Shown: positions 53,597-63,711, counted from the stretch's first letter. The stretch: DNA of 64,000 nt from CBDBND01 sp965262665 (GCA_965262665.1 CBDHFR010000004.1:2666001-2730000), one strand, 5' to 3'. Numbers and translations are program-made. The notes: generated by a model not told the origin, from the sequence alone.

Positions 53597-56500
53597 CTAT
53601 TCGGCCGGTTGCGGTGACGATCGTGACAAGCCGAGGCTGACCTTCAAGCCATCAGCCTGGATCATCGCCAAAGCGGGAACAATAAGCAGCTGCACCGCCG
53701 TTCCAAACAGAACACCGAAGCCGATGCTGCACGCGACCGGCACCAAGAACTGGGCTTGGATGCTGCGTTCAATGATCAAAGGAAAGACGCCAAGGAAGGT
53801 GGTCAACGCGGTGAGCATGATAGGCCGGAAGCGGGATTTTGCCCCATCAATGATGGCAGTCCTCGGTGCTTTGCCGTTGGCGCGTTCCTCGTTGATGAAG
53901 TCGATCATCACCAGGGCACCGTTGACGATCACACCCGACAGTCCAACGATTCCAAAGATGCCGGGTAAAGTAAGATTAATGCCGAGCAACAGATGGCCGA
54001 GTATGGCGCCAATAGTGCCAAACGGAATGGCGGCCATGATAATGACCGGCTGGATGTAAGAACCAAAAGCGATGGCCAGCAGGGCATAGATAGCGAAGAG
54101 GGCGAGGATAAAATTTCTACCCAGCGCCGGCAGCGCCCGCCGTTGTTCCCGCTGCTCACCGCCAAAATCGAATTTCAAGCCAGGAACATCTTGAGCAATG
54201 CGCGGTAAAATTTCGTCTTCCAGCGCAGCTGTGACTTCCTGGCCGGTGATGGACACGTTGTCTACATTCGCTGTGATGGAAACGATGCGGCGGCCATTGC
54301 GCCGCTTGATCATGGACGGGCTTAAACCTTCACTTAAATCCGCCACCACACCGAGAGGGACATAATCCCGGCCGGGCACACGGACACGGTAGTTCAGCAG
54401 GTCAGCGATAGAATCCCGTTCACTGCGGGGTAAGCGAACATACACTCGAACCTCTTCCCGGCCGCGCTGGACGCGCAAGGCTTCGGCGCCGAAGAACGCT
54501 GCCCGGACCTGTTGCGCCAAATCATCCAAGGCCAAACCATAAGTGCGGGCTTGGGGCTTCAGCCGGAGTTCAATCTCACGCTTGCCTTCATCCCGGTCGT
54601 TACGGACGTCAAATACGCCAGTGATCTCGAGAAGTTCTTCTTCGACCGCCTGCACGGCACGGCCCAAATTCTCATCCGTATCCGCAGACAGTTCCACCTG
54701 CACTGGTTCGCCGAAATTGAACAGTTGGGAGGAGAAGAAGAGCCGGCGAATGCCAGCGGGTGTTCCTACCGCGTCGCGCCATTTGTGCTGAAAGTCCTGA
54801 GCCGTGAATGGACGTTGCTTGGGTTCAAGTAGTTCAAACACGACAGAGGCCTTGTTGGCGTCGGGCAGGGCACTGACACCGCCAAAAGGCGGTGCAGAAA
54901 AATCCTGGCTGCCGACGAGCACGTAGACGGCCGTGACGAGCGGCGGGCTGTCTTCGGGCAGGAGCGTTTGCAACTCCTTTTCAACCTCTCGGCCGATGCG
55001 CTCAATGCGCCTGGCCATGTCCTGTGTTTGGGCAAGCGGCGTGCCCGGTTTGAGTTCCATGGTTGCGGTTACGTATTGTCCTTCTACCACAGGGAAGAAC
55101 TGTACCTTGACGTAGCCGCCGGCAACAAAGCCTGCCGACAGCATGATCATGGCAGCACCGGCACAGACGATGACCCAAGGATGCAAGGTGGTGAACCGCA
55201 ACGTCCTATCGAGCGGTCCTTCGACGAAGCGCCGCAAGGCATCCGAGAAGACACGTTGAACTTGCTGAATACGCTGGAGAATCGGCCCCGGCGTTGCGCT
55301 CTCTTTGAAGGAATGCCGGGACAGGTGATAGGGCAGCACCAGCATGGCTTCCAGCAGAGACAGCAGAAGCAAAATAATGACGACGGTCGGCATCTGGCCC
55401 AGAAATTTTCCTGCCGTACCTGGCACCATCAGCAAGGGGGAGAACGCGGCGATAGTGGTGGCCACCGCAAACAGCACCGGAACGGATACCCGTTGCGCCC
55501 CGCGGATCGCAGCATCGAGAGGCGAGTGGCCTTGCTCATTGGCCGCGTAAATATTCTCGCCGATGACGATGGCATCATCGACGACAATGCCAATCGCCAA
55601 TATGAAACCGAATAAGGCGATCTGGTTGATGGTGTTGTCGATGCCGTTGATCACACCGATGGCCGCGACGAAGGCAACAAAAATGCCAAGAGAGGTCCAA
55701 AAAGCGAGCCGCACATCAAGGAACAGTGTCAGCGTGGTTATGACCAGAACGAGCCCGATGAAACCGTTCTTGAGTAACAGGTTCAAACGGCTTTCCAGCT
55801 CTTCCGCGTCGTTACGCCAAACAATGACACTTGTTTCTGGAGGAAGCACAGGCTGCAACTCTTCAGCCAGATACCGGTTGACGGTTTCCACCACAGACAA
55901 CACCTGCTCGTCACCGGTGCGAAACACCTTAACAAATGCAGCAGGCTTATTGTCGAACAGGCTGATGAGGTCTTTTTCGCGAAATCCATCGTCAACATGG
56001 GCGAAATCCCTGAGTTTAACCTGCGCTCCGTTGCGGCCGGTGAACACAACGATTTCGGAAAAATCTTTGCTGTCGTAGTTACGCCCCAGCGTGCGCAGTA
56101 CAACATCTTCGTCCAGGGACTCAATTTCACCCCCTGGTAAATCCAAACTCTCCCGCCGTATGATCCCCGCCAGCTCCGGCAGGGATATGTTGTACGCACG
56201 CAATGTCGCGTTTTCGACCTCGACGGAAATTTCATAGTCCCGCACAGCGCTGACCTCGACCAAGGAAATGTCGTCAGTGAGGGTGAGGTCATCTTTGATT
56301 TTGTTGGCGAGCTCTTTGAGGGTGCGTTCTTCTATATCGCCAACAACAGCGATCTCGATCACACGCTGGCGGTTGGACACTTCACGGACTTCCGGTTTTT
56401 CAGCGCCTGCTGGAAAGGTTGTGATGCGGTCAATCTCGGCTTTGATCTCATCGAGTTTTTGTGCCGTGTCTTTGCCCAGGGCCAGTTCAATGCTGACCGT

Positions 56501-56770
56501 GCCGACATTTTCGATTGCGGTTGCGGTGATGTCTTGCAGGCCGTCAATGCCCTCAATCCGCTCTTCAATGCGTTGAATGATGGACTCTTCGATTTCGGAC
56601 GGTGAGGCTCCTAAATATTCGACCTCGACAGTGACCGTGTCCAAGGAAAGCTCGGGAAAAACTTCGATGGGAATGATGAAAGCGTTGAGAATACCGAAGG
56701 CCAACATGAAGACCATAAGCAAGTTGGCAGCCACACCATGACGCGCCATCCATTCGATGATCGGTCTCAT
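53597..56770 (-). CDS. RND-family efflux pump, inner-membrane transporter
   Basis: This protein has 1057 residues. TM1 is at the start (GVAANLLMVFMLAFGILNAF), followed by periplasmic domains and TM2-6 with the full proton-relay pair GIVVDDAIVIGENIY (both aspartates, unlike the pumps at 14968 and 18234). The C-terminal TM block includes LPGIFGIVGLSGVIVNGALV and MIDFINEERANG. It overlaps its adaptor gene by ATGA (56767-56770), so the two are one operon. It exports drugs, metals or lipids; the substrate is not predictable here. No outer-membrane channel gene is adjacent. Confidence 0.93.
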   Translation of the reverse strand: MRPIIEWMARHGVAANLLMVFMLAFGILNAFIIPIEVFPELSLDTVTVEVEYLGASPSEIEESIIQRIEERIEGIDGLQDITATAIENVGTVSIELALGKDTAQKLDEIKAEIDRITTFPAGAEKPEVREVSNRQRVIEIAVVGDIEERTLKELANKIKDDLTLTDDISLVEVSAVRDYEISVEVENATLRAYNISLPELAGIIRRESLDLPGGEIESLDEDVVLRTLGRNYDSKDFSEIVVFTGRNGAQVKLRDFAHVDDGFREKDLISLFDNKPAAFVKVFRTGDEQVLSVVETVNRYLAEELQPVLPPETSVIVWRNDAEELESRLNLLLKNGFIGLVLVITTLTLFLDVRLAFWTSLGIFVAFVAAIGVINGIDNTINQIALFGFILAIGIVVDDAIVIGENIYAANEQGHSPLDAAIRGAQRVSVPVLFAVATTIAAFSPLLMVPGTAGKFLGQMPTVVIILLLLSLLEAMLVLPYHLSRHSFKESATPGPILQRIQQVQRVFSDALRRFVEGPLDRTLRFTTLHPWVIVCAGAAMIMLSAGFVAGGYVKVQFFPVVEGQYVTATMELKPGTPLAQTQDMARRIERIGREVEKELQTLLPEDSPPLVTAVYVLVGSQDFSAPPFGGVSALPDANKASVVFELLEPKQRPFTAQDFQHKWRDAVGTPAGIRRLFFSSQLFNFGEPVQVELSADTDENLGRAVQAVEEELLEITGVFDVRNDRDEGKREIELRLKPQARTYGLALDDLAQQVRAAFFGAEALRVQRGREEVRVYVRLPRSERDSIADLLNYRVRVPGRDYVPLGVVADLSEGLSPSMIKRRNGRRIVSITANVDNVSITGQEVTAALEDEILPRIAQDVPGLKFDFGGEQREQRRALPALGRNFILALFAIYALLAIAFGSYIQPVIIMAAIPFGTIGAILGHLLLGINLTLPGIFGIVGLSGVIVNGALVMIDFINEERANGKAPRTAIIDGAKSRFRPIMLTALTTFLGVFPLIIERSIQAQFLVPVACSIGFGVLFGTAVQLLIVPALAMIQADGLKVSLGLSRSSPQPAE

Positions 56771-58026
56771 GGCGTACTGCTATCCGGCTTTGCGATCCGC
56801 ACCTTGAGACCATCACTTGCGATAGCCACGTCACTAACGACTAAGTGGTCACCGGTCTGAAGTTTTGGGTGGCGGATAGCGACCCGTGTGCCCTGGTCCT
56901 GCACGACGTCCACTTCCAGTACATGGAGGGTCTCGTCCCCGGTGACCAGCCAGATGGAATCGTTATTGCGCAAAGCGGCGCGGGGTATCAGGGCATAAGG
57001 AATGGTGATGCCTTCAATCTCGACGCCGGCATAAGTGCCGATCAGCATGGGCGGGGCTTCGGCGAGAGTATCCGCGCCGGTACTGTCACTGACCGTGCCC
57101 CGCCGGGTCGGGTTGGGGATACGCACGACAACGTCGATGGTTCTGGTGTCCGGATCGATGCCGGCTTCGACCCGGTCGACATATCCGTCCCAGGTATAGA
57201 GACGTCCTCGATAGGGCAGGGTCGCGACGGCGCGCGGTGCGTCCGTGCGGTTCGTGTCCCACAGACCCGGTATCAGCGCCGCTTCCCGGTCAGACAAGGG
57301 GACGACAATTTCAAAAATATCGGTCGCATAAATACGCGCGATCTCATTGCCCGGCATGACCACGGACCCTTCATCGATCTGCTCGGTGAACACGCGTCCT
57401 TCAAAAGGTGCAGTTATAGCCGTGCGTTCAAGATCAATGGCCCGTGAGGCAATCAGGGCGTTGAGACCCGCAATCTGCGCACGGGCCCGGTCACGCTGGT
57501 TGAGGGTTTCATCGCGCCGGCGTTCGCTGGCTGCGCCGCTTTGTGTCAGTTGTTGGTCTCGTTCCAATTGCCGCTCGGCGAAGGCGAGATCGGCCTGGCG
57601 GGCCTGGCGATCCGCTTCGGCCTGATCCAACGCGGCCCGGTAGGGCCGGGGATCGATGCGGGCCAACGTCTCTCCTGTTGTAAAACTGCCGCCGGTGACC
57701 AGTGACGGACTGACCTCGACAATCTCACCGGACACTTGTGCGGTGAGGGTGACCTGCGCCCGCGGCCGCACCGGGCCGTTGCCGCGTACCGGAAGGGGGC
57801 CGGTTGTTAATGCGAGCGGCTGGATCTGAACCAATGGGGCGCTGACTTCGCGCGGCCTTTGTTGCGGCTGCGGTGCCAGCACCTGCAATAAAATGAATCC
57901 AACTATGCCGGCCGCCAAGAATCCGATGGCGATCAATCCCCACCGTCCTTTGGTCCCCACCTCTTCCTGTGGATTGGGGACGGCAGAGTCCTGTTGGGCA
58001 TCGGCCGGCATGACGCGCTCGTCCAT
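56767..58026 (-). CDS. RND efflux periplasmic adaptor (membrane fusion protein)
   Basis: This protein has 419 residues. A cytoplasmic start of about 28 residues precedes a membrane anchor (WGLIAIGFLAAGIVGFILLQ). Next come the lipoyl half (AQVSGEIVEVSPSLVTGGSF), a coiled-coil hairpin (DQAEADRQARQADLAFAERQ), the second half (TAITAPFEGRVFTEQIDEGS) and beta-barrel/membrane-proximal domains. AAGGGTG precedes the ATG at 58026. It is divergent from a TetR-type regulator, with an operator-like palindrome between. Confidence 0.92.
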   Translation of the reverse strand: MDERVMPADAQQDSAVPNPQEEVGTKGRWGLIAIGFLAAGIVGFILLQVLAPQPQQRPREVSAPLVQIQPLALTTGPLPVRGNGPVRPRAQVTLTAQVSGEIVEVSPSLVTGGSFTTGETLARIDPRPYRAALDQAEADRQARQADLAFAERQLERDQQLTQSGAASERRRDETLNQRDRARAQIAGLNALIASRAIDLERTAITAPFEGRVFTEQIDEGSVVMPGNEIARIYATDIFEIVVPLSDREAALIPGLWDTNRTDAPRAVATLPYRGRLYTWDGYVDRVEAGIDPDTRTIDVVVRIPNPTRRGTVSDSTGADTLAEAPPMLIGTYAGVEIEGITIPYALIPRAALRNNDSIWLVTGDETLHVLEVDVVQDQGTRVAIRHPKLQTGDHLVVSDVAIASDGLKVRIAKPDSSTP

Positions 58027-58059
58027 CGTTCACCCTTATCTCTCTAATCCCTATTGCTA

Positions 58060-58077
58060 ACTGACTAGTTAGTCAGT
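58060..58077. promoter_or_regulatory. Palindromic operator between RND operon and tetR-like gene
   Basis: ACTGACTA-GT-TAGTCAGT: perfect 8-bp arms, 2-nt spacer, 34 nt from the adaptor start and 46 nt from the regulator start. Shape and position are typical of a TetR-family operator that controls both the efflux genes and the regulator. The binding protein is inferred. Confidence 0.7.
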
Positions 58078-58122
58078 ATAATAGGCACATTCGAGTTCAG
58101 GATCAATGGAGAATCTGACGCC

Positions 58123-58761
58123 ATGGCTGCGGCGGCAGCCCAGAAAAAAAGAGGCTCCCGGGCGGCGCAAAAGGAGGCGCGGCCTAAAGAAATCGTCGAA
58201 GCGGCCCTAGAGGTCTTTGCGCGCGGTGGTTTTGCCGGCACCCGGCTGGACGACGTAGCTGAGAAAATAGGCATCAGCAAGGGCACCATTTATCTCTACT
58301 TCGATACCAAAGAGGATCTGTTCAAAGCCTGCGTCCGGGTAACGGTTGGGGCTCACATCGCCGGCACGCGGGATCTCGCCACTCAATTCGAAGGCAACAC
58401 AGCCGATCTCCTTTATGAAATCGTTCGCGGTTTAGGAAACCGTCTCACCCAGGGCGGTTTTCAAACCATCTTGATTTTGATGATTTCCGAAGGGAAACGC
58501 TTCCCCGAACTGGTGTCATTCTATTACGACGAAATCATCAGTTCCGGTCTGCAAATCCTCAGAGCCGTCATTCAGCGGGGAGTCGATCGCGGTGAGTTCC
58601 GTGACAATGGACTATCCGCCTATCCGCAGCTTCTGGTCAGTCCGATGATGATGTCTGTGATCTGGAATCATCTCTTCGCGCCCATGGGCGGACCACTCGA
58701 CACTGACGCGGTATTGAAAACACACGTTGATACGCTGCTTGATGGTCTCAAGAAACGTTAA
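58123..58761 (+). CDS. TetR-family transcriptional regulator
   Basis: This protein has 212 residues. A basic alanine-rich N-terminus precedes the TetR HTH: ALEVFARGGFAGTRLDDVAE, KIGISKGTIYLYFDTKEDLF. A helical ligand domain with PMMMSVIWNHLFAPMGGPLD follows. It diverges from the RND operon across the palindrome at 58060, so it most likely represses that operon until a ligand binds. Confidence 0.92.
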   Translation: MAAAAAQKKRGSRAAQKEARPKEIVEAALEVFARGGFAGTRLDDVAEKIGISKGTIYLYFDTKEDLFKACVRVTVGAHIAGTRDLATQFEGNTADLLYEIVRGLGNRLTQGGFQTILILMISEGKRFPELVSFYYDEIISSGLQILRAVIQRGVDRGEFRDNGLSAYPQLLVSPMMMSVIWNHLFAPMGGPLDTDAVLKTHVDTLLDGLKKR

Positions 58762-58782
58762 TTAGTGAACGGCGGTTGCGCG

Positions 58783-59814
58783 TTATGACGGATGCGTCAT
58801 CACAGCCCAGGTGAACCCGTCTGGTGCGACGAATGAAAATGAGTCCGCGCCAAATTCGTCGGTGATGATATCGGTCACACCACTGGCCTGTGAGGCGCTG
58901 ACCTTTTTGTGCATCGCTAAAAGGTCGCCGACCCTTACCGTATAAAGGGAGTATCCTAAATTTCCGGGTTGGGATAACGCCAAGCGGTCATCGGCCGGCT
59001 TGGCGGAGCGCACAATGAAGCAACGTAATCGGCCCGGCAGGTGTTCCGCCGGGTCGTCGCCTGCATCTGGGTCGTCGAAGTCCACTTCTGAAAAGGTTTC
59101 ATCGGGTGTCAGATCGAACATATCGCTGGGCATGTATCCCGGTTGGTAAGATATATCGACCTGGTGATAGCGCTTGAAACCAATCACCTCTTCATAAAAA
59201 TCGAAAATGGAAATGTCCTCGGCCTGTATGACCAGGGCCATGTGACATCCTTCGCTTAGTCGCAAGGGTGCGTCCGTATCGATGGTGCCGTATTTGGGGA
59301 CGGCGAAATTCATGCGTGTCATCGCCACCAATTGAGCTTCCGGTTGAAACAGCAAAACATCGCCGGAAGCGGAAAGAGTTTCCCTGAATGGGTTCTTGTC
59401 GGCAATCTTTTTGCCCAAATCAAAGTTGTAATGGGGTCCGACGAGGTAGATGGGTTTTCCCTGACGACGAAGGACTTCACCGTGCACATAGGCGTTGGCG
59501 ATGTTGTCGGTCCGATGTACCGACCAGCGGCAGCCGTGCGTTCGTAAGGGTGCCATGTTCAATCCTGGCCCGGTCGGGTTGTCCCATTGCATCAGACGAA
59601 TCAAACCTGCCGCCGCATTTTGATGAAGCAGACGAACGCTTGTTACTGCGGACTCCACGCCATAGAGCGTTTTGGCCTGTTCGGTGCTGAGTTGGCCTTC
59701 CCGTCCGGGGCGGTATCCACAGGCGGACCAAAATTCAATGGCTGATTCGAGGTCTTTGACACCGACGCCGATGTCGTAAATGCCGCCGATGAGGCCGGAT
59801 CTTGTCGCACTCAT
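58783..59814 (-). CDS. VOC-superfamily protein with two glyoxalase-like modules
   Basis: This protein has 343 residues. Module 1 starts GGIYDIGVGVKDLESAIEFW and contains LIRLMQWDNPTGPGL. Module 2 starts LRLSEGCHMALVIQAEDISI and ends GADSFSFVAPDGFTWAVMTH. The two-module layout and length are those of ring-cleaving dioxygenase or 4-hydroxyphenylpyruvate-dioxygenase-like proteins, but the usual metal-ligand histidines and glutamate are not all evident, so a binding or isomerase role is equally possible. It stands alone, converging on the tetR-like gene. Confidence 0.75.
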   Translation of the reverse strand: MSATRSGLIGGIYDIGVGVKDLESAIEFWSACGYRPGREGQLSTEQAKTLYGVESAVTSVRLLHQNAAAGLIRLMQWDNPTGPGLNMAPLRTHGCRWSVHRTDNIANAYVHGEVLRRQGKPIYLVGPHYNFDLGKKIADKNPFRETLSASGDVLLFQPEAQLVAMTRMNFAVPKYGTIDTDAPLRLSEGCHMALVIQAEDISIFDFYEEVIGFKRYHQVDISYQPGYMPSDMFDLTPDETFSEVDFDDPDAGDDPAEHLPGRLRCFIVRSAKPADDRLALSQPGNLGYSLYTVRVGDLLAMHKKVSASQASGVTDIITDEFGADSFSFVAPDGFTWAVMTHPS

Positions 59815-59928
59815 ATTTTTTGGTTCCTCAAAGGATATCTCGACCTTTACATATCAGGCTCGGCGATGAAACCTTGACTTATAACGGGAACATTCGATCC
59901 TTTCCTTTGCGATTAGGACACAGGGTAT

Positions 59929-60903
59929 ATGGTTTTTCCCGTTATACATTCGACGCTTGATCCACAGGCGCTGACCGATGAAATCAAAGCGCGCTATGCG
60001 CTGGGTAGCCCGCTTCGTTGCCAGCTCATCAGCCGGGCCAACAATGACTTTTATGAAGTTGTGGCCGGTCACGACCGCTACGCTCTAAGGATCGCTAAGG
60101 CAGATTTTCGAACCGCAGGGGAATATTCTTTTGAAGCGGCATACGTGCAGCATCTCAACGCCAAAGGATGTAAGGTTCCCGCTCCCGTTTCTGCCAAGGA
60201 CGGCAGCCTTTTCTTTGACGTTGACGCGCCGGAGGGTGTGCGCACCATCACCGTAATGAAATGGCTGGACGGACAAAACCTAACAAAGTATATGACGGAG
60301 GAAGACGCGAAACTTGCCGGTGCAAGCCTCGCAGAGCTGCATGATGCCGGTGACGACTTCGTCTCGGAACACGCAAGAAACATCGATACCATCCAAATAC
60401 TCGATGAAAGAATGCCCGATCTATTGGCCATGCTTGAAGGTGATGCTGATCACAGAGACTTCTATGCCAAGGCCACGGAAGTCGTGAAACAGGCTCTCTC
60501 CCAAGTACCACCCATGAATATCCGTCGCGGACCTGTTCATGGAGATTTTCAGTTCGCCAACATTCTTAAGGCGAGCGACGGTTCAATAGCCATCCTTGAT
60601 TTTGATACCTGCGGAACCGGGTACTGTGCGGAGGATCTGTTCACCTTTGTTTGGCGCAGTGATATGGAAATCAGGAACGACGCAATAAACCAGCCTTTCT
60701 TTTCCGGGTATGAAGAGGTGCGTCCTTTGACCGCATTTGAAAAGTTATTGTGTCCTCTTTTTCGTGTCGCCCGTGATCTGGTCATGTCTTCGACCTTTGC
60801 CATTCTCATCAATCGGGTCGGTCCTGTACCCGGTTTTGATGGCGACTTCGTCCCCTTTACGGATTTAGCCCGTAAACACCTTGCCGACGCAGGCTTAGCC
60901 TAG
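59929..60903 (+). CDS. APH-fold phosphotransferase (homoserine-kinase-like)
   Basis: This 324-residue protein has the aminoglycoside-phosphotransferase fold: P-loop lysine region RYALRIAKADF, catalytic loop VHGDFQFANIL (H-G-D...N), and DFG-like AILDFDTCGTG. The C-terminal helices end NRVGPVPGFDGDF. It phosphorylates a small hydroxyl-bearing substrate; homoserine, choline or aminoglycoside kinases share this fold. It is followed 9 nt later by a broken paralogue. Confidence 0.85.
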   Translation: MVFPVIHSTLDPQALTDEIKARYALGSPLRCQLISRANNDFYEVVAGHDRYALRIAKADFRTAGEYSFEAAYVQHLNAKGCKVPAPVSAKDGSLFFDVDAPEGVRTITVMKWLDGQNLTKYMTEEDAKLAGASLAELHDAGDDFVSEHARNIDTIQILDERMPDLLAMLEGDADHRDFYAKATEVVKQALSQVPPMNIRRGPVHGDFQFANILKASDGSIAILDFDTCGTGYCAEDLFTFVWRSDMEIRNDAINQPFFSGYEEVRPLTAFEKLLCPLFRVARDLVMSSTFAILINRVGPVPGFDGDFVPFTDLARKHLADAGLA

Positions 60904-60912
60904 AAGATCAAG

Positions 60913-61888
60913 ATGGCGACATTTCCCATTAGCCAATCCGTACTCGACGCCGACGCGTTGGCCGACGCATTAGCTGAACGCTTCAGCCTTTCAGGCGATG
61001 TTAGGTGCCGCCTATTGAGCCGGGGTATGAACGATATTTATCGGGTGGATCACAAAACGGACCGCATGCGCTCAAAGTTGCCCGTACGGGCAAGAGCGGC
61101 GACGATGAATTCGCCTATGAACAGGACTACATCCTTCATCTCGCACGTCATGGAATTGACGTACCAAGCCCCGTTGCAGCAACAGACGGCTCTCTGTTTT
61201 TTGCGGTTCAAGCGCCGGAAGGCAAACGCCAGGTTGTGTTGATGACCTGGTTGGAGGGAGAACCCTATCAAGGTGTTGTGAGTGAGGACGAGGCGCTTCC
61301 GATGGGCCGTCTGTTGGCGCGTATGCATCTGGCAGCGGCCGATTTTACGTCCCCTCACAAAAAGGCCGTGGCAACGGAAAGAAAAATCAAAGAACGTTTG
61401 CCCTTCTTGCTCAATCTTCTGAAGGGTCGCCCCGATGAGGCCAGGTTTTTGGAGCGCGTCAGCGCCGCCGCCATAGAGGGTTCGGAAAAACTGGAGCCAC
61501 GGGAGGTTCCGTTTGGTCCTTATCATGGAGATTTGCAGAACGCCAACGTCATGAGAAAGGCGGATCGGTTGCTGGCCGTTTTGACTTTTCAGATTGCGGG
61601 ACGGATCGTTTGGCTAAAGATATTGCGGCGTTTTACTGGAGAAACGATTTCGAAGGTCTGCCGCAAGAGGTCAATGAGGCTTTTGTTGCAGGGTATGAAA
61701 GCGTTCGGCCTCTCACGCCAAAGGAACGTGAAGCGCAGCCACTCTTCCGAATTCTGCGCCATCTCCTTATTACATCGACTATGGCACAACACATTAATCG
61801 CGTTGGGCATGTGAGGGGGTTCGACAAAAACATCACCTATTACGTCGATATGATCCCGCGATATTGCAAAGACTTTGGTATAGTGTAA
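60913..61888 (+). pseudogene. Second APH-fold phosphotransferase, two frameshifts
   Basis: Three frames join: SGDVRCRLLSRGMNDIYRVD (part 1), a one-base loss near 61068 (expected DRYALKVAR), then GDDEFAYEQDYILHLARHGI and YHGDLQNANVM (part 2). A one-base loss near 61584 follows (expected VLDFSDCGTD), then DRLAKDIAAFYWRNDFEGLP to the stop at 61886-61888 (part 3). Restored, it parallels the upstream paralogue, ending INRVGHVRGFDKNITYY. Single-base losses are the only lesions, so either a recent inactivation or sequencing errors. Confidence 0.85.
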
Positions 61889-61964
61889 TACGTAACTTTA
61901 TTGCTTAACTTTGATTGCGTGTGTCTAAATATTTATGTGATCGCACTACCCTGAGAAAAACGCA

Positions 61965-62708
61965 TTGAGTCTCCCCAATTCAAATATCTCGGAGTCACTC
62001 GAAGGATCCATTAAACGGTCCCTTGAAGCTTCATTGCAGCCAACTGAAGTGGAGCGGCAACCCTCACCACATTTCTATTGTACAGAAGCGTTTGAACCCG
62101 ACCTCTTCAATCAGATCCGCGATCATCTCCCCGACAGCGAATTCTATGGTGGCGTTGGCGGTCGAACGACCAATCAAAGGGCTAAGAAAGCGCGACTCAT
62201 ACTTCCGTTCTTGAAGGGCAAGACGGACACATTACCGTCTGGTTTGAAGGTTTTCTGGTCAGACATGGAGGCCTACTTCCGGACCACCGACTTTGTCCAG
62301 TTGGCGCTGTCTGCATACATGCCTTACCTCCGTGAGTTAAGGCCGGACCTCATCAATCACAGTCAGTTTGATATTCGCTTCGAATTGCTGAGGGACACCA
62401 CAGCCTATGGCATAGGCGTGCATTCCGATCATCCAAACAAAGTCATGACGCCCCTCTTCTATCTCTCTGGCGGAGAAACAACAGAGTCATACGGAACTTC
62501 ATTTTACGTACCCAAGGAAGACGGCTTTAAATGCAACACCGGCCGCCATTACACCTATGAAGACTTTAACCGGTATAAAACCTATTCATATGCACCCAAC
62601 GCTGCACTTTCGTTCTTGAGAACTGACACGTCGTTTCACGGTGTCGAAGTCATTCATGAGGAAAACGCCCAAAGAGACGTAATGCGCTGGATGTTGTGGA
62701 AAGCATAA
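61965..62708 (+). CDS. 2OG-Fe(II) oxygenase-like protein
   Basis: This 247-residue protein has an N-terminal segment (HFYCTEAFEPDLFNQIRDHL) that resembles prolyl-4-hydroxylase-like oxygenases. The HxD iron motif is HSDHPNK (H-S-D), the distal histidine is TSFHGVEV and a 2-oxoglutarate-binding arginine may be RDVMRW. The start is a TTG at 61965 with no strong ribosome site; no better start was found. It is followed 4 nt later by a sulfotransferase gene. Likely hydroxylates a metabolite or a glycan; substrate unknown. Confidence 0.65.
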   Translation: MSLPNSNISESLEGSIKRSLEASLQPTEVERQPSPHFYCTEAFEPDLFNQIRDHLPDSEFYGGVGGRTTNQRAKKARLILPFLKGKTDTLPSGLKVFWSDMEAYFRTTDFVQLALSAYMPYLRELRPDLINHSQFDIRFELLRDTTAYGIGVHSDHPNKVMTPLFYLSGGETTESYGTSFYVPKEDGFKCNTGRHYTYEDFNRYKTYSYAPNAALSFLRTDTSFHGVEVIHEENAQRDVMRWMLWKA

Positions 62709-62712
62709 CCTG

Positions 62713-63711
62713 ATGGTGTCGTCACACGACAATCAATCGGCAGAGACAATGGATACAGATCACCCTAAAAAGCGTGTGTCCGTTACCTACCTTACTCAAC
62801 CGTTTGTGCTCATAACGCAAATCCAAAGGTCCGGTGGAACCCTATTGTCACAACTTTTTGATGGTCATCCGCAAGTCTGTGCACACCCGCACGAACTGCA
62901 CATTGGCCGGCCTCAAAAATGGAATTGGCCTAATCTCAATTTGAACGATGATCCTCAGGGTTGGTTTGGTCCGCTTTACGAAGCGCGGCTGGAGACGTTC
63001 TATAACAAAGGATATGTCAAACCGGGATCTAACCCGTATGCGACATCAGAAATACATCCGTTTTCATTTGACGCCGCCTTGCAACAGGCCGTCTTCCTGG
63101 AAGTTATCCAGCGTTTCCCGGTTCGATCCCAGCGAGACACTCTCAACGCCTTTTTCACGTCTTTCTTTGCGGCGTGGTCAGATGTGACCACCGGAGAAGA
63201 CACCAGAATCATTACGGCATTCTGCCCGCGTGTGCTGATGTTTCCTGACAGTACAGAAAGATTCATTCAGGACTATCCGGATGGTCACATCGTTTCTTCG
63301 GTCAGAGACCCGCGGACCTGGTATGCGTCGAGCAGCCGTTACAATCCCATATACAAGGACGTCCATGAGGCCATTCGTCTTTGGAAAGAATCGACCAGCA
63401 AAATCATCGAACTGAAGAAAGAGCGGCCAAAATACATTTTCGTTTCGACCTATGAACGCTTGGTCAATGAGACCGAAGATACCATGCAAAGAGTATCCGC
63501 TTTCCTAGGCATAGATTTTGATGAGTCCTTGCTTATGCCTACATATGCATCAAAATCGATCTTGCCAAATTCGTCGTACGCCAGAAATACGTACGGCGTA
63601 AACAATCAATCCACCAAGACGGTAGATGAGCTTAGTGGTGACGATCGGACTTATATCGAAAACGAGGCGTTGCCTTTATACGAGGAAGCGGCAGAACTTT
63701 ATCAACATTAG
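62713..63711 (+). CDS. Sulfotransferase-family protein
   Basis: This 332-residue protein has the PAPS-dependent sulfotransferase signature: 5'-phosphosulfate loop LITQIQRSGGTLLSQLFDGH (R-S-G-G-T), 3'-phosphate site IVSSVRDPRTWYASSSRYN (R-D-P and S), and YERLVNETEDTMQRVSAFLG. It was probably co-transcribed with the oxygenase-like gene upstream. The acceptor is unknown; glycans or small molecules are usual. Confidence 0.85.
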   Translation: MVSSHDNQSAETMDTDHPKKRVSVTYLTQPFVLITQIQRSGGTLLSQLFDGHPQVCAHPHELHIGRPQKWNWPNLNLNDDPQGWFGPLYEARLETFYNKGYVKPGSNPYATSEIHPFSFDAALQQAVFLEVIQRFPVRSQRDTLNAFFTSFFAAWSDVTTGEDTRIITAFCPRVLMFPDSTERFIQDYPDGHIVSSVRDPRTWYASSSRYNPIYKDVHEAIRLWKESTSKIIELKKERPKYIFVSTYERLVNETEDTMQRVSAFLGIDFDESLLMPTYASKSILPNSSYARNTYGVNNQSTKTVDELSGDDRTYIENEALPLYEEAAELYQH

